This document shows positions 26,067 to 35,508 of a stretch of DNA of 64,000 nt, piece after piece. Within the stretch, counting starts at the first letter, position 1. Every line of letters starts with the position of its first letter. The notes under the pieces were generated by a model. It searched no databases and had not been told where the DNA came from. It was given only the letters and a program-made list of their open reading frames with translations. The DNA comes from Photobacterium toruni (GTDB lineage Bacteria > Pseudomonadota > Gammaproteobacteria > Enterobacterales > Vibrionaceae). The DNA lies in assembly GCF_024529955.1 (NCBI RefSeq), contig NZ_AP024855.1:620001-684000 (forward strand), written 5' to 3'. Position numbers and translations under genes: made by a program.

Positions 26067-27674
26067 TTATGCATTTAACATATCAAGCGCAATGGCTTCA
26101 GCAACTTTAATACCATCGATACCCGCAGATAAAATACCCCCTGCGTAACCAGCACCTTCACCACCAGGATATAATCCTTTAGTATTAATACTTTGGAAGT
26201 CTTTTCCACGTTTAATTTGTACAGGAGAAGAAGTTCGTGTTTCAACACCGGTTAGCATGCTATCGGCGTTTGAGAAACCTTTGATCTTTTTATTAAACGC
26301 AGGTAATGCTTCACGAATCGCTTCAATCGCATAATCAGGCAAACTGCTACTTAGATCAGTAAACTTAACATTTGGCTTATAAGACGGTTCAACATCACCC
26401 ATTTGGCTAACTGTTTTACCCGCTAAGAAATCACCAACACATTGCGCAGGTGCATCATAAGTGCTACCACCAAGAACATAAGCGTTACGCTCTAACTTAC
26501 GTTGTAGCGCAATACCTTGCATTGGATCGTTAGCAAAATCTTGTGGTGAAATACCCACTACAATCGCACTGTTTGCATTACGCTCACTACGCGAATATTG
26601 GCTCATACCATTAGTTACCACTGATTCAAGCTCTGATGTTGCGGCAACAACAACGCCACCAGGACACATACAAAAGCTATAAACTGAACGACCATTTTTA
26701 CAATGGTGAACCAATTTATAATCCGCCGCACCTAACAATGGATGGCCTGCATTTTTACCAAAGCGTGCCGCATCAATAGTTTCTTGCTTATGTTCAATAC
26801 GGAAACCAACAGAAAATGATTGCGCTTCAAGGTGAACACCTTTGTCATGCAACATCTTAAAGGTATCACGTGCACTATGACCAATCGCTAATGCAACGTG
26901 CTTTGACGGGATCACTTCACCTGTCGATAACGTAACGCCAGAGACTTGGCTATCTTCAATATTGATTTCTTCAACGCGAGTTTCAAAACGAATCTCACCG
27001 CCAAGTTCAATAATTTTACGACGCATCTTCTCAACCATCGTTACCAATTTGTAGGTACCAATGTGAGGTTTGCTAACATAAATAATTTCAGCGGGTGCGC
27101 CCGCTGCAACAAATTCTTGTTTTACTTTAAGACCAAGGAAACGAGGATCTTTTACTTGGCTATATAGTTTACCGTCAGAGAATGTACCTGCACCACCTTC
27201 ACCAAATTGCACATTTGATTCAGTGTTTAGCTCACGTGTACGCCAAAAACGGAAAGTATCTTTCGCGCGTTCATGCACTGATTTTCCGCGTTCTAGAATA
27301 ATAGGCTTGAATCCCATCTGCGCCAGAATAAGGCCAGTGAACAAGCCACACGGTCCCATGCCAATAACAATTGGGCGCTCAGTCATGTTTTCAGGCGCTT
27401 GAGTTACATATTTATAGCTCGTATCTGGTGATGCTTTCACATGATGATCGTTAGCAAACGTCGTTAGTAATTGCTCTTCATCAACGTCTTTTAAAGTGAT
27501 ATCTAAAGTATAAATCAGATAGATATCATTCTTTTTACGGGCATCATAACCACGTTTAAAGATATGAATATCAACTAGTTGGTCTTTATTTATCGATAAC
27601 TTGTTGATGACAAAATCATGTAAAGCTACTTCACTATGATCTAACGGTAATTTAACTTCATTAATACGTATCAT
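26067..27674 (-). CDS. NAD(P)/FAD-dependent oxidoreductase, uncharacterised conserved family
   Basis: The chosen ATG (27674) has GTGGA five bases upstream; a GTG three codons earlier is less likely. The 535-residue protein has an N-terminal domain of about 95 residues preceding a dinucleotide-binding motif G-M-G-P-C-G-L-F-T-G, then ERG at the end of the second strand, as expected for FAD binding. QFGEGGAGTFSDGKL and the C-terminal GLYPGGEGAGYAGGI are characteristic of a large conserved family of FAD-dependent proteins with no proven reaction. It is cytoplasmic and a single-gene unit. Confidence 0.87.
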   Translation of the reverse strand: MIRINEVKLPLDHSEVALHDFVINKLSINKDQLVDIHIFKRGYDARKKNDIYLIYTLDITLKDVDEEQLLTTFANDHHVKASPDTSYKYVTQAPENMTERPIVIGMGPCGLFTGLILAQMGFKPIILERGKSVHERAKDTFRFWRTRELNTESNVQFGEGGAGTFSDGKLYSQVKDPRFLGLKVKQEFVAAGAPAEIIYVSKPHIGTYKLVTMVEKMRRKIIELGGEIRFETRVEEINIEDSQVSGVTLSTGEVIPSKHVALAIGHSARDTFKMLHDKGVHLEAQSFSVGFRIEHKQETIDAARFGKNAGHPLLGAADYKLVHHCKNGRSVYSFCMCPGGVVVAATSELESVVTNGMSQYSRSERNANSAIVVGISPQDFANDPMQGIALQRKLERNAYVLGGSTYDAPAQCVGDFLAGKTVSQMGDVEPSYKPNVKFTDLSSSLPDYAIEAIREALPAFNKKIKGFSNADSMLTGVETRTSSPVQIKRGKDFQSINTKGLYPGGEGAGYAGGILSAGIDGIKVAEAIALDMLNA

Positions 27675-27862
27675 TAAGTCCACTAACTCGATTGGAAATG
27701 CAATAAAATATCTCGGAGAGAATAAACCTAGCCGCAGATAGTGGCAGATTTATACCTTAGCCAAGTATTATCTCACAGACTTTAGTGTTTATCCCAATAT
27801 TTGCATTATATTCCTATCTAAAACGCCACCATAAAAACAGAATCAAACCTATAAAATAAAAA

Positions 27863-27902
27863 AAGGCTTATGCCATATGATATAAATATCAGCATAAACC
27901 TT
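27863..27902 (-). terminator. terminator of the CBM9-like gene, end of the uronate/aga locus
   Basis: GCATAAACCTT (27892-27902) pairs with AAGGCTTATGC (27863-27873) with one wobble. An inner TGATAT/ATATCA stem extends it, and the minus strand continues into a T-rich run. Confidence 0.75.
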
Positions 27903-27934
27903 ATTTTTTAATGAGCTGTATTAATTACAAGTCA

Positions 27935-28669
27935 TTATTTTATTAGCTGACAACGGCCAAATGTTTGTAGGTTGTGAAAGTTAGGTTTAGGTGTTTTGGG
28001 ATCTATCCATGTCATCCACCCCATATCCAATTTTCCATCCGCTTGTTGCGTGAACTCTGCCCGCATCAAAGCACACAATAATTGTGTTTGTTGTTTATTC
28101 TGCCACAGCGATAAATCAGTTAATGTTTGTAGCGGTAATTTACCTTCAACGATATAACCGCTATCGGTTAAACTTGCTTTGGTTTCTAAGCCTTTCCATG
28201 TCCAATTACTGTCTAATGATGCCCGTTTTTTATTGACCATGTCATAGCTGGCTTCTGCACTAAACACGCGTGCTTTAGGATCAATTTCCATGGTGTAATA
28301 ACGCGATAATTGCGCATCTTTGGCAAGGAAAATTTCTACTCGATCAGAATCTAAAATAGCACGCTCAGGATCAGTCCCAATCGCTACATTTGCATCCACC
28401 ACTGTATATTGAAAATAGAGTGAATCTGCGTTCCACACTGCTTTAAATTCTGTTGCAGGCGCGGGAGTATCACGCCAAGGGAAAGTAAAATCAGTTAACT
28501 TTTGAGCTGATTTCCATTCATTATCATGGGCAATACCATCAATAACAGGAGCAACCTTGGCATGATTAATATTATATACCGCAGCCACGGAGGCACCTGT
28601 TTCAGCAACTACGTTATAACTTGCCATACTCGCCGTCACTGCGGCAGCTATGATAACTAATTTATTCAT
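27935..28669 (-). CDS. secreted CBM9-like carbohydrate-binding protein
   Basis: The 244-residue protein has a signal peptide (1-22, cleavage near VVA-ETG). The mature part starts with PVIDGIAHDNEWKSAQKLTDF, continues with FKAVWNADSLYFQYTVVD, and has a DRVEIFLA strand and a YTMEIDP segment. These are hallmarks of the CBM9-type/DOMON-like domain found in sugar-binding and haem-binding exported proteins. No catalytic domain is attached. It is the last gene of the minus-strand locus, set off from the GH105 gene by a terminator, so it is probably expressed at a lower or separate level. A role in binding the imported oligosaccharide in the periplasm or at the surface is inferred. Confidence 0.82.
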   Translation of the reverse strand: MNKLVIIAAAVTASMASYNVVAETGASVAAVYNINHAKVAPVIDGIAHDNEWKSAQKLTDFTFPWRDTPAPATEFKAVWNADSLYFQYTVVDANVAIGTDPERAILDSDRVEIFLAKDAQLSRYYTMEIDPKARVFSAEASYDMVNKKRASLDSNWTWKGLETKASLTDSGYIVEGKLPLQTLTDLSLWQNKQQTQLLCALMRAEFTQQADGKLDMGWMTWIDPKTPKPNFHNLQTFGRCQLIK

Positions 28670-28715
28670 TCCAATATCCTTATTTATTGTTTTTAGTTAA
28701 TCCACAATGAATCAG

Positions 28716-28747
28716 AAAAAAAGCCGATCTAACACGTAAATCGGCTT
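28716..28747 (-). terminator. terminator/attenuator between the GH105 gene and the CBM9-like gene
   Basis: On the minus strand ATCGGCTT arm 28740-28747 pairs with 28721-28728 over an 11-base loop and is followed by six or more T. It can limit expression of the downstream CBM9-like gene. Confidence 0.75.
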
Positions 28748-28791
28748 GAACTTACCTGACTTTCAACTTATTACATTGACGTTATTGTTAT

Positions 28792-29844
28792 TTATTCGAC
28801 TAGCTCAACGACAGCGGTTGCGGCTAATAAAAATGCGCCAGCACCGTAATCAATATTATGTTCAAAGGCGACATCACGCGGATTAAATGCAGGTAACTGT
28901 ACCCAACCGATCATGCCATTATCGTGAATACAACTTTGCAGTGCCGTCCATGAGGTTTCAACTACTGGCAGGTATATTTCAGCATCAAGATGACCGTGCT
29001 TAATTCCCCACGCTAAGCCGTAACAGAACAACGCCGTGGCACTGCTTTCTGGGGCGGGGAAATTTTCAGGATCAAGTAAACTTGTACGCCAAAAACCATC
29101 AGCTTGTTGATATTTAATTACTTCTGCAGCAAGTGAGGTAAACAACGCTAAATATTTTTCACGCTGCGGATAATCTTCAGGCATACGGGCTAATAAACGT
29201 GGCACAGCAGCTAATACCCAACCAATACCACGACTCCAGAAAACTTTATTACCGTTAGCTTCACGTAGTTCACCACCATTACCATCAGGAATATAACGAT
29301 AATCACGGTAAAATAAACCCGTTTCAGGATCGAGTAGATGATCTACCGAATCCCAAAATGCGGTATTCATATAATCAAGGTATTTAGGATCCCCCGTACG
29401 TTGGGTTAGTGCAGCAAATGCTGGCGGGGCCATAAATAAGGAATCACACCACCACCAATCTTTACGACCAGCTTGTGGACTATCAACCATAATATCTAAC
29501 GCTTTAATGGTTGGCTCTAACGCTTCAATTTGATCAATTAATGGATAAACATCAAGGTAGGCTTGGCAGCAAATATGATCATCAGCAAAACGCTCATTCG
29601 GACCAGATCTAAAACCAGTATGAAGGGTATAATTCATTACGCCATCAAGGTATTCATTATCATCTGTTGCTAACCATGCTGCAGAGACACATGACCAAAA
29701 TACGCCACGCTCCCAGTCAGTATCTTTAATAAAACGGGTTTTACCGCTGCGACGGACCACACTGCGGGTTTGATTTTGTGCTTGGTAACGATAAACACGC
29801 TTCATTGCCGTTAAAATCGTTTCTTTTGAACCTAATGCTGCCAT
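28792..29844 (-). CDS. GH105-type unsaturated uronyl hydrolase
   Basis: The 350-residue protein is an alpha6/alpha6-barrel glycoside hydrolase of the GH105/GH88 group. D129 in GRKDWWWCD and the ADDH at 87-90 fit catalytic-site segments, and RGIGWVLAAVPRLL is a conserved barrel helix. The enzymes hydrate the 4,5-double bond of an unsaturated uronic acid and so release it from lyase-made oligosaccharides. There is no signal peptide, so it works in the cytoplasm, after uptake. It follows kduD by 12 bases with AAGGAG seven bases before the ATG. The freed keto-uronate would go to KduI and KduD next door. Whether it prefers glucuronyl-GalNAc or rhamnogalacturonyl substrates cannot be told from the sequence. 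Confidence 0.9.
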   Translation of the reverse strand: MAALGSKETILTAMKRVYRYQAQNQTRSVVRRSGKTRFIKDTDWERGVFWSCVSAAWLATDDNEYLDGVMNYTLHTGFRSGPNERFADDHICCQAYLDVYPLIDQIEALEPTIKALDIMVDSPQAGRKDWWWCDSLFMAPPAFAALTQRTGDPKYLDYMNTAFWDSVDHLLDPETGLFYRDYRYIPDGNGGELREANGNKVFWSRGIGWVLAAVPRLLARMPEDYPQREKYLALFTSLAAEVIKYQQADGFWRTSLLDPENFPAPESSATALFCYGLAWGIKHGHLDAEIYLPVVETSWTALQSCIHDNGMIGWVQLPAFNPRDVAFEHNIDYGAGAFLLAATAVVELVE

Positions 29845-29856
29845 GATCTGCTCTCC

Positions 29857-30612
29857 TTAGCGTGCTAACCAACCACCATCAACAGCGATGGTGTAACCAT
29901 TAATATAATCACTCGCACTTGATGCTAAAAAGACCGCAGGGCCTTCTAAATCAGACGGTAATCCCCAGCGATTAGCTGGAATACGCTCTAAAATTGCCGC
30001 ATTACGATCAGCGTCGGCACGTAGTGCTTCAGTGTTATCTGTCGCCATATAACCTGGAGCAATCGCATTAACATTAATATTATATTCAGCGAGTTCAGTT
30101 GCTAATGCGCGGGTTAACCCCATAACTGCAGATTTACTTGCGGTGTATGACGGTACGCGAATACCACCTTGGAAAGATAACATTGAAGCGATATTTATGA
30201 TTTTGCCGCCATTACCTTGTTCAACAAAACGTTTAGCAACCGCTTGTGATAAGAAGAACAGTGTTTTTTGGTTAATATTAATCACATCATCCCAATCACT
30301 TTCAGAAAATTTAAGTAGATCTTGACGACGAATAATGCCAGCGTTGTTAATTAAAATATCAACATGCCCCATCACTTCTACTGCTTCTGCAACGATGCTT
30401 TCAAGCTTATCTTGCTGCATTAAGTTAGCGGTAATGTAATGAAATTTACGTCCTAATGCTTCTACTTGTACTTGAGTTTCAGGCGCTGCTTGATGACCAA
30501 TCCCAACAATATCAGCCCCTGCTTTTGCAAGTCCTAGTGCCATACCTTGACCAAGACCTGTATTACAACCAGTCACAATCGCAACTTTACCGCTTAAATC
30601 AAACATATTCAT
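29857..30612 (-). CDS. kduD: 2-dehydro-3-deoxy-D-gluconate 5-dehydrogenase
   Basis: The 251-residue short-chain dehydrogenase has the cofactor motif TGCNTGLG (14-21), the NNAG segment, and the catalytic S...YTASK triad; APGYMATDNTEALR and the end SDYINGYTIAVDGGW are typical of KduD. It reduces 2,5-diketo-3-deoxygluconate to 2-keto-3-deoxygluconate with NAD(P)H, the step after KduI in the breakdown of unsaturated uronic acids. AAGGA lies nine bases before the ATG. It sits between kduI and the uronyl hydrolase gene on the same strand. Confidence 0.95.
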   Translation of the reverse strand: MNMFDLSGKVAIVTGCNTGLGQGMALGLAKAGADIVGIGHQAAPETQVQVEALGRKFHYITANLMQQDKLESIVAEAVEVMGHVDILINNAGIIRRQDLLKFSESDWDDVININQKTLFFLSQAVAKRFVEQGNGGKIINIASMLSFQGGIRVPSYTASKSAVMGLTRALATELAEYNINVNAIAPGYMATDNTEALRADADRNAAILERIPANRWGLPSDLEGPAVFLASSASDYINGYTIAVDGGWLAR

Positions 30613-30693
30613 CGAGTTCTATCCTTGTATAGTAACGCTAACAATAGTGGCCAGCGTTACCAGCTAAATTGATTAATGATCAGCCACAGTAGC

Positions 30694-31524
30694 TTATTTA
30701 AGATCGCTCATCGCGACATGATCCATATCGTGGAAGGTTTGGTTTTCACCCACCATGCCCCAAATAAAGGTATACGCTGCAGTACCAACACCGGAGTGAA
30801 TTGACCAACTAGGACTAATCACAGCTTGTTCATTGCGTACCACAATATGGCGCGTTTCTTGAGGCTCACCCATGTAATGGAACACGATGTTGTCTTGGCT
30901 CATATCAAAATATAAATACACTTCCATGCGACGCTCATGGGTATGACATGGCATAGTGTTCCACAAACTACCTGCAGCGAGTTCCGTCATGCCCATTAAT
31001 AACTGACAGGTTGGTAACACTGATGGGTGTAAGTACTTATAAATAGTACGAACATTACAGTTTTCTTGACTACCAATTTGCTCTGGCGAGGCTTCTTCAC
31101 GGGTAATCTTACGGGTTGGGTAACAGTGATGAGCAGGGGCACAATTTAAGTAAAAACGTGCAGGTTGCTCGGCAATCACACTTTCAAACCGAATATCTTT
31201 AGCGCCCATACCAACATAAATAGCTTCACGTGAACCAATCTCAAAAGTTTCACCATCAACAATCACTAACCCTGGTGCACCGATATTGATCACACCTAAT
31301 TCGCGACGTTGTAAAAAGTAATCAACCCCAATTTCTTTACCGCCTTCAAACTCGATAGCGGTTGTGGTCGGCACTGCAGCCCCCACAATAATGCGATCGA
31401 TATGGCTGTAAGTAAGGTTGATCTCACCTTCTTGAAACATATTTTCAATTAAGAATTGCTCACGAATACCCGCAGTATCTAATTGCTTGGCATGCTGACT
31501 ATGAATTGGTTGACGAATTTCCAT
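30694..31524 (-). CDS. kduI: 5-dehydro-4-deoxy-D-glucuronate isomerase
   Basis: The 276-residue cupin-type enzyme is the full length of KduI. The metal-binding histidines lie in the [18 protein letters not shown] segment. The end [23 protein letters not shown] is characteristic. It isomerises 5-keto-4-deoxyuronate, the form taken by a released unsaturated uronic acid, to 2,5-diketo-3-deoxygluconate. GAGG lies six bases before the ATG. It precedes kduD and follows agaA by about 78 bases, joining the uronate branch to the amino-sugar branch in one transcript direction. Confidence 0.97.
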   Translation of the reverse strand: MEIRQPIHSQHAKQLDTAGIREQFLIENMFQEGEINLTYSHIDRIIVGAAVPTTTAIEFEGGKEIGVDYFLQRRELGVINIGAPGLVIVDGETFEIGSREAIYVGMGAKDIRFESVIAEQPARFYLNCAPAHHCYPTRKITREEASPEQIGSQENCNVRTIYKYLHPSVLPTCQLLMGMTELAAGSLWNTMPCHTHERRMEVYLYFDMSQDNIVFHYMGEPQETRHIVVRNEQAVISPSWSIHSGVGTAAYTFIWGMVGENQTFHDMDHVAMSDLK

Positions 31525-31602
31525 GAAAAACCTCTTAAATCATTACATTATTCAGTACCCACACCACAAAAATACGGCATAAACACTGACGAAGTATTGC
31601 TA

Positions 31603-32757
31603 TTAATTTGATGCTGGGTAATACCATTCACCATCAATTAACGTTGCTTGAATTTCAAATTGTGTATTAAGTACGGCAAAACTGGCGTTATATTTAGGAG
31701 CGATAGCACCTAGTTGATCGTCAATCCCCAAATACTTTGCAGGGACTGAGGTTGCCATCTGGATTGCTTCCCATTCAGGTACATTGGCTAACAAAATCAT
31801 ATTGCGAATAGCTTGATCTAAACTGCAAGTGCTTCCCGCTAATGAACCATCATCAGTACGAGCTTCACCATTAGTAACGGTTACCATCTGCGCACCAAGT
31901 TGGTACTTACCATCATTAAGACCACCAGCACGCATACAATCAGTGATTAATGCCATACCTTGGTAGCCCTTGATACGATAAGAAAGTTGCATCATTACAG
32001 GGTGAACATGAATACCATCAGCAATCAGTTCAACTAACATATCGTGATAAAGCACAGCCCCTGCACAACCCGGTTCACGATGATGCAAACCACTCATGCC
32101 GTTAAATAAATGCACTCCACAATCAGCACCGTGTTGATGCGCTTGGGTCACTTGTTCAAAATTGGCATTAGTGTGTGCTACTGAAGTTTTTATACCGTTA
32201 TCGGTTAACCATTGAATAGCTTCATTAGCACCATCATATTCAGGAGCAAGGGCTACGCGTAATAATGAATCTGCAGCAACTTCTTTTAATTCTGCTAACG
32301 CCGCAATGGTTGGCGCGGTTAAATATTGAGTTGGGTGTGAACCTCGGTGTGTGGCTGTAAAGTAAGGTCCTTCAAGAAAGCTGCCTAATAACCTTGCACC
32401 TGATTGTTGCGGTTGCTCACAAAAATGACGAACTTGCTGTAAAGCAGACACAATGTCTAACCATGGTGCGGTTACTGTGGTTCCAACCCATGCCACCACC
32501 CCCGTCGCTGGCAATGCTTGGGCTATGGTTTGTAACGCTGCTGGCGTTGCATCCATAACATCAGCGCCTGCACGACCATGAATATGAATATCAATAAAAC
32601 CAGGAACTAATGTTTGGTCTTCTAATTCAATCACTTCACAATCGAGAGGTCGGCTATCAGTAACGCTTTCAATCTTACCGTTATTCACGACTACATAGTG
32701 GTTATAACGGATCCCAGAAGGAGTGAATACTCGTTGCGGATGAAGTGCAAAGCGCAT
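31603..32757 (-). CDS. agaA: N-acetylgalactosamine/glucosamine-6-phosphate deacetylase, AgaA/NagA family
   Basis: The 384-residue amidohydrolase has the HIHG metal motif (PGFIDIHIHGRAGAD), the EGPY segment, later histidines in AHTNANF and GVHLFNGM, and the catalytic aspartate in LITDCMRAGG. It removes the acetyl group from an N-acetylhexosamine 6-phosphate in the cytoplasm. NagA and AgaA are hard to separate by sequence; the position between the Aga-type PTS and agaS/agaZ favours GalNAc-6-phosphate. It starts two bases after the IIA stop codon, so the two are translationally coupled. Confidence 0.9.
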   Translation of the reverse strand: MRFALHPQRVFTPSGIRYNHYVVVNNGKIESVTDSRPLDCEVIELEDQTLVPGFIDIHIHGRAGADVMDATPAALQTIAQALPATGVVAWVGTTVTAPWLDIVSALQQVRHFCEQPQQSGARLLGSFLEGPYFTATHRGSHPTQYLTAPTIAALAELKEVAADSLLRVALAPEYDGANEAIQWLTDNGIKTSVAHTNANFEQVTQAHQHGADCGVHLFNGMSGLHHREPGCAGAVLYHDMLVELIADGIHVHPVMMQLSYRIKGYQGMALITDCMRAGGLNDGKYQLGAQMVTVTNGEARTDDGSLAGSTCSLDQAIRNMILLANVPEWEAIQMATSVPAKYLGIDDQLGAIAPKYNASFAVLNTQFEIQATLIDGEWYYPASN

Positions 32758-32759
32758 AA

Positions 32760-33203
32760 TTACAGCCCGTCTTCACATTCAAATTCAGTCGGCTGCGCCA
32801 TCATACTATTAAGCTCACGACGCATGTCTTTCATGCATGACATACCAATATCAAGCAGCGTATCAACAAGCTCGGTTAAATCAGCATCATCACGTTCAAA
32901 AGCAGCATTGGCGATCATCGGTAAATTAGCGCCACCAATAAGTTCAATATTCGGGGTATCCATCAATATTGCTAACGCACGATTAGCAGGGGAACCGCCA
33001 GGAATATCAGTTAAAAACAACACGCCATCGCCACTATCTACATCAGCAGCTGCTTGACGTAATGCAAGTTCTAACTCATCAGTAGACATAGTTTCAACAA
33101 AATCTACATACGTCATTTGCTGTTGCTCACCCGCGATAGCACGAACAGCCGATTCCATACCCGATGCAAAGTTAATATGACCTGAAACAACGATACCAAT
33201 CAT
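32760..33203 (-). CDS. PTS mannose/sorbose-family IIA component
   Basis: The start at 33203 has AAGGA seven bases upstream; ten extra codons upstream are not supported. The 147-residue protein has the phosphorylated histidine H9 in VVSGHINFA and the FLTDIPGGSPANRA segment of the EIIA-Man fold. It accepts phosphate from HPr and passes it to IIB. It lies after IID and before agaA in the operon and corresponds to AgaF of E. coli. Confidence 0.92.
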   Translation of the reverse strand: MIGIVVSGHINFASGMESAVRAIAGEQQQMTYVDFVETMSTDELELALRQAAADVDSGDGVLFLTDIPGGSPANRALAILMDTPNIELIGGANLPMIANAAFERDDADLTELVDTLLDIGMSCMKDMRRELNSMMAQPTEFECEDGL

Positions 33204-33288
33204 GATTCTTTCCTTGAAAATAAGGGGGAGCACCGTCCCCCTTGATATTATTGATGATGACTCTCATCACCACTAAGCAATGGTCTTA

Positions 33289-34182
33289 TTACAAAATACC
33301 CAGCATATGACCAACAACACCTGCCGCTAGTGTGCTGAAAATCAACACTGGCGGTTTAGCCCAGAACCCTGTGCCTTTCACCATTTTGAGCATGAAGAAC
33401 ACCAGCATCAGTGGCAGAATATTTGGCATCACCTTGTCAAATAATGCGGTCTGCAAGTCCACCACTTTTCCCCCCAGTTCGAGACTGAGGGTGGTCTGCA
33501 CTTTAATAAAGGTCGCAGAGAGCGCACCAATAACAAAGATACCCATAATATTGGCGGCTTTTGCCAACTTTTCAGTTGAATCGCTCATGTTAACCATCGC
33601 GGCAGTACCCGCTTTGTAACCCATGAACATCAAACCAAAGTAAACGGCAAAGTGAACAATTTGGTACAAGAAGAAGAACACAAATGGACCTGCAATCGAG
33701 CCTTCCATTGCAATTGACGCACCTAACGCTAGGGTTAATGGCATCAATGTCATGTGGTCGATGGCATCACCGATACCGCCAGTTGGTCCCATGCCAGCAA
33801 CTTTCATTACGTTAACCGTTGATGGTTTTTCTTTGTTTTCTTCCATCGCAATCGCTGTACCTAATAAGAAGGTAAACAGCTTAGGTGAAGCATTGAAAAA
33901 CTGAAGGTGGTTCTTTAATGCTTTGGCTAAATCGGCTTTGTTATCACCGTGAATTTTTTTCAGTGCTGGAATAATTGAGTAAGCAAAACCACCCGCTTGC
34001 ATACGTTCAAAGTTAAAGTTACCTTCCATAAATAGACCGCGGATAGAACACATCCAAAGGTCTTTCTTAGTGATCACTTTACGTGGCGTGGTATCTTCAT
34101 ACGCATCGATATCATCAACCAAACTTACATGTTCTTCCGTGTTTTTATCGCGAAGTGTTCCCGCAGTGATATCAGATGCCAT
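33289..34182 (-). CDS. PTS mannose/sorbose-family IID component
   Basis: The start at 34182 (GGGGA eight bases upstream) gives 297 residues and an 11-base overlap with the IIC gene; a 25-codon longer frame would overlap by 86 bases. The protein has the IID signature: ITKKDLWMCSIRGLFMEGNFNFERMQAGGFAYSI near the N-terminus, a VAGMGPTGGIGDAIDHMTLMPL segment, and C-terminal membrane helices. With IIC it forms the membrane channel of mannose-type PTS systems. It corresponds to AgaE. Confidence 0.92.
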   Translation of the reverse strand: MASDITAGTLRDKNTEEHVSLVDDIDAYEDTTPRKVITKKDLWMCSIRGLFMEGNFNFERMQAGGFAYSIIPALKKIHGDNKADLAKALKNHLQFFNASPKLFTFLLGTAIAMEENKEKPSTVNVMKVAGMGPTGGIGDAIDHMTLMPLTLALGASIAMEGSIAGPFVFFFLYQIVHFAVYFGLMFMGYKAGTAAMVNMSDSTEKLAKAANIMGIFVIGALSATFIKVQTTLSLELGGKVVDLQTALFDKVMPNILPLMLVFFMLKMVKGTGFWAKPPVLIFSTLAAGVVGHMLGIL

Positions 34183-34945
34183 CTTCAAATTCCCCAGGTT
34201 GATTGTTGTTAGAGCCGCCGTTGTTTGAACCGCTAAAGAAGTAGTACAGTGCTGCAATTGAGGCGCCGATAATCGCGACAGCCATAATTGGTAGTTTTAA
34301 GTAAGTTGTCATTACAAAGCCAATGAAGAACACCCCAGCCACTTCTTTTGACCACATAATTTTCAACAACATAGCGAAACCAATCGCAGGAACCATCTTG
34401 GCACCAATACCTAAACCTGTTAGCAGTGCTTTGGGTGCGTTTTCATCAATCCAAGTTGCAGCATGCTCTCCAAAGTAAACGGTTACAAAAGCAACTGAGG
34501 CATACAACATCGCACGTAATAATATTGTGACAATTAACAGTTTATCGATACCCGCAGAATCTCCACGCTCTGCAAAGCGATCCGCTTTACCCATTGTGAA
34601 TGATGTCATTGCGAAGAAGCCAATAACCAACATTTGCATCATTACTGCAATCGGCATACCGACGCCCATTGCCACTTCTGCTGACTGACCCGTCATTACT
34701 GCAAAAGCAACCGCAGCAATCGTACCTAACGTTACATCTGGTGGCTGAGCCCCCGCGTTAGGCACTAAACCTAACCAAGCAAGTTCTAATGTCGCACCAG
34801 CAATCAAACCAATTTGCATGTCACCCATGATCAAGCCCACAACCGGACCTGTAATAAGCGGACGGTGAATATTCAATGCAACATCGTATTTATCGATACC
34901 ACAAAAGAAAGCCCACACCGCTACTAACGCAGCTTCAAAAAACAT
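34172..34945 (-). CDS. PTS mannose/sorbose-family IIC component
   Basis: The 257-residue membrane protein has about seven to eight hydrophobic helices. GPVVGLIMGDMQIGLIAGATLELAWLG followed by GAQPPDVTLGTI is the conserved IIC motif of the mannose/GalNAc class. It is the main sugar-translocating subunit. Compared with E. coli it corresponds to AgaW/AgaC. It lies 42 bases after IIB and overlaps IID. Confidence 0.92.
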   Translation of the reverse strand: MFFEAALVAVWAFFCGIDKYDVALNIHRPLITGPVVGLIMGDMQIGLIAGATLELAWLGLVPNAGAQPPDVTLGTIAAVAFAVMTGQSAEVAMGVGMPIAVMMQMLVIGFFAMTSFTMGKADRFAERGDSAGIDKLLIVTILLRAMLYASVAFVTVYFGEHAATWIDENAPKALLTGLGIGAKMVPAIGFAMLLKIMWSKEVAGVFFIGFVMTTYLKLPIMAVAIIGASIAALYYFFSGSNNGGSNNNQPGEFEDGI

Positions 34946-34987
34946 GATTTATTCCTTTTTACACGTTTGGCGTTTGACTATCGCGAT

Positions 34988-35488
34988 TTAAGCAGCGCTG
35001 GTAGCCAGTTCAAGTACATCGATTGGTTTCTGATCAGGCGTATTTTGAATAGTACAAGTTACTCCTTTCGCGACCATGCGTTCAAAAGCGTTAATGTCTT
35101 TATCATCGACAGAAACTGTCTTATTAATCTGACGCTTACCTTCGTGATAATGCATATTACCAACGTTGCAATGAGTAATAGGCACCCCACCTTCGACTAA
35201 ACGCGCCACATCAGTTGGGTTATTACACAACACAAAAATCTTTTGTTGCGGAGAAGCTTTACCTATAACATCAATTGTTTTTTGGATTGAGAAGAAACGT
35301 ACTGCGTATTCTCCCCCTGCTGATGCTTTCATACCTGCTTGCATAAAAGCCGCATTTGGGCCTTCAGCTGCATCATCATTGGCAACCAAAATAAGGTTAG
35401 CGCCTGAATGTTTACCCCAAGTAATACGAATTTGACCATGTAGCAAACGTTCATCAATTCGTGTCCATACAATGTTTGGCGTTGTCAT
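34988..35488 (-). CDS. agaV: PTS mannose/sorbose-family IIB component
   Basis: The 166-residue protein has the phosphorylated histidine in IDERLLHGQIRITWG, the IIB-Man signature (H17). It phosphorylates the incoming sugar during transport by IIC/IID. The order IIB-IIC-IID-IIA and the neighbours agaS, agaZ and agaA match the N-acetylgalactosamine PTS (AgaV class). In this locus the carried substrate may be an unsaturated uronyl-GalNAc disaccharide rather than free GalNAc; that is inference from the hydrolase genes. Confidence 0.9.
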   Translation of the reverse strand: MTTPNIVWTRIDERLLHGQIRITWGKHSGANLILVANDDAAEGPNAAFMQAGMKASAGGEYAVRFFSIQKTIDVIGKASPQQKIFVLCNNPTDVARLVEGGVPITHCNVGNMHYHEGKRQINKTVSVDDKDINAFERMVAKGVTCTIQNTPDQKPIDVLELATSAA

Positions 35489-35508
35489 GATTGTTCTACC
35501 TTTCGTAA

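Noticed and set aside
34183-34257. Longer N-terminus of the PTS IID protein
   Set aside because: It would overlap the IIC gene by 86 bases and the extra residues do not resemble the family; the start at 34182 fits.
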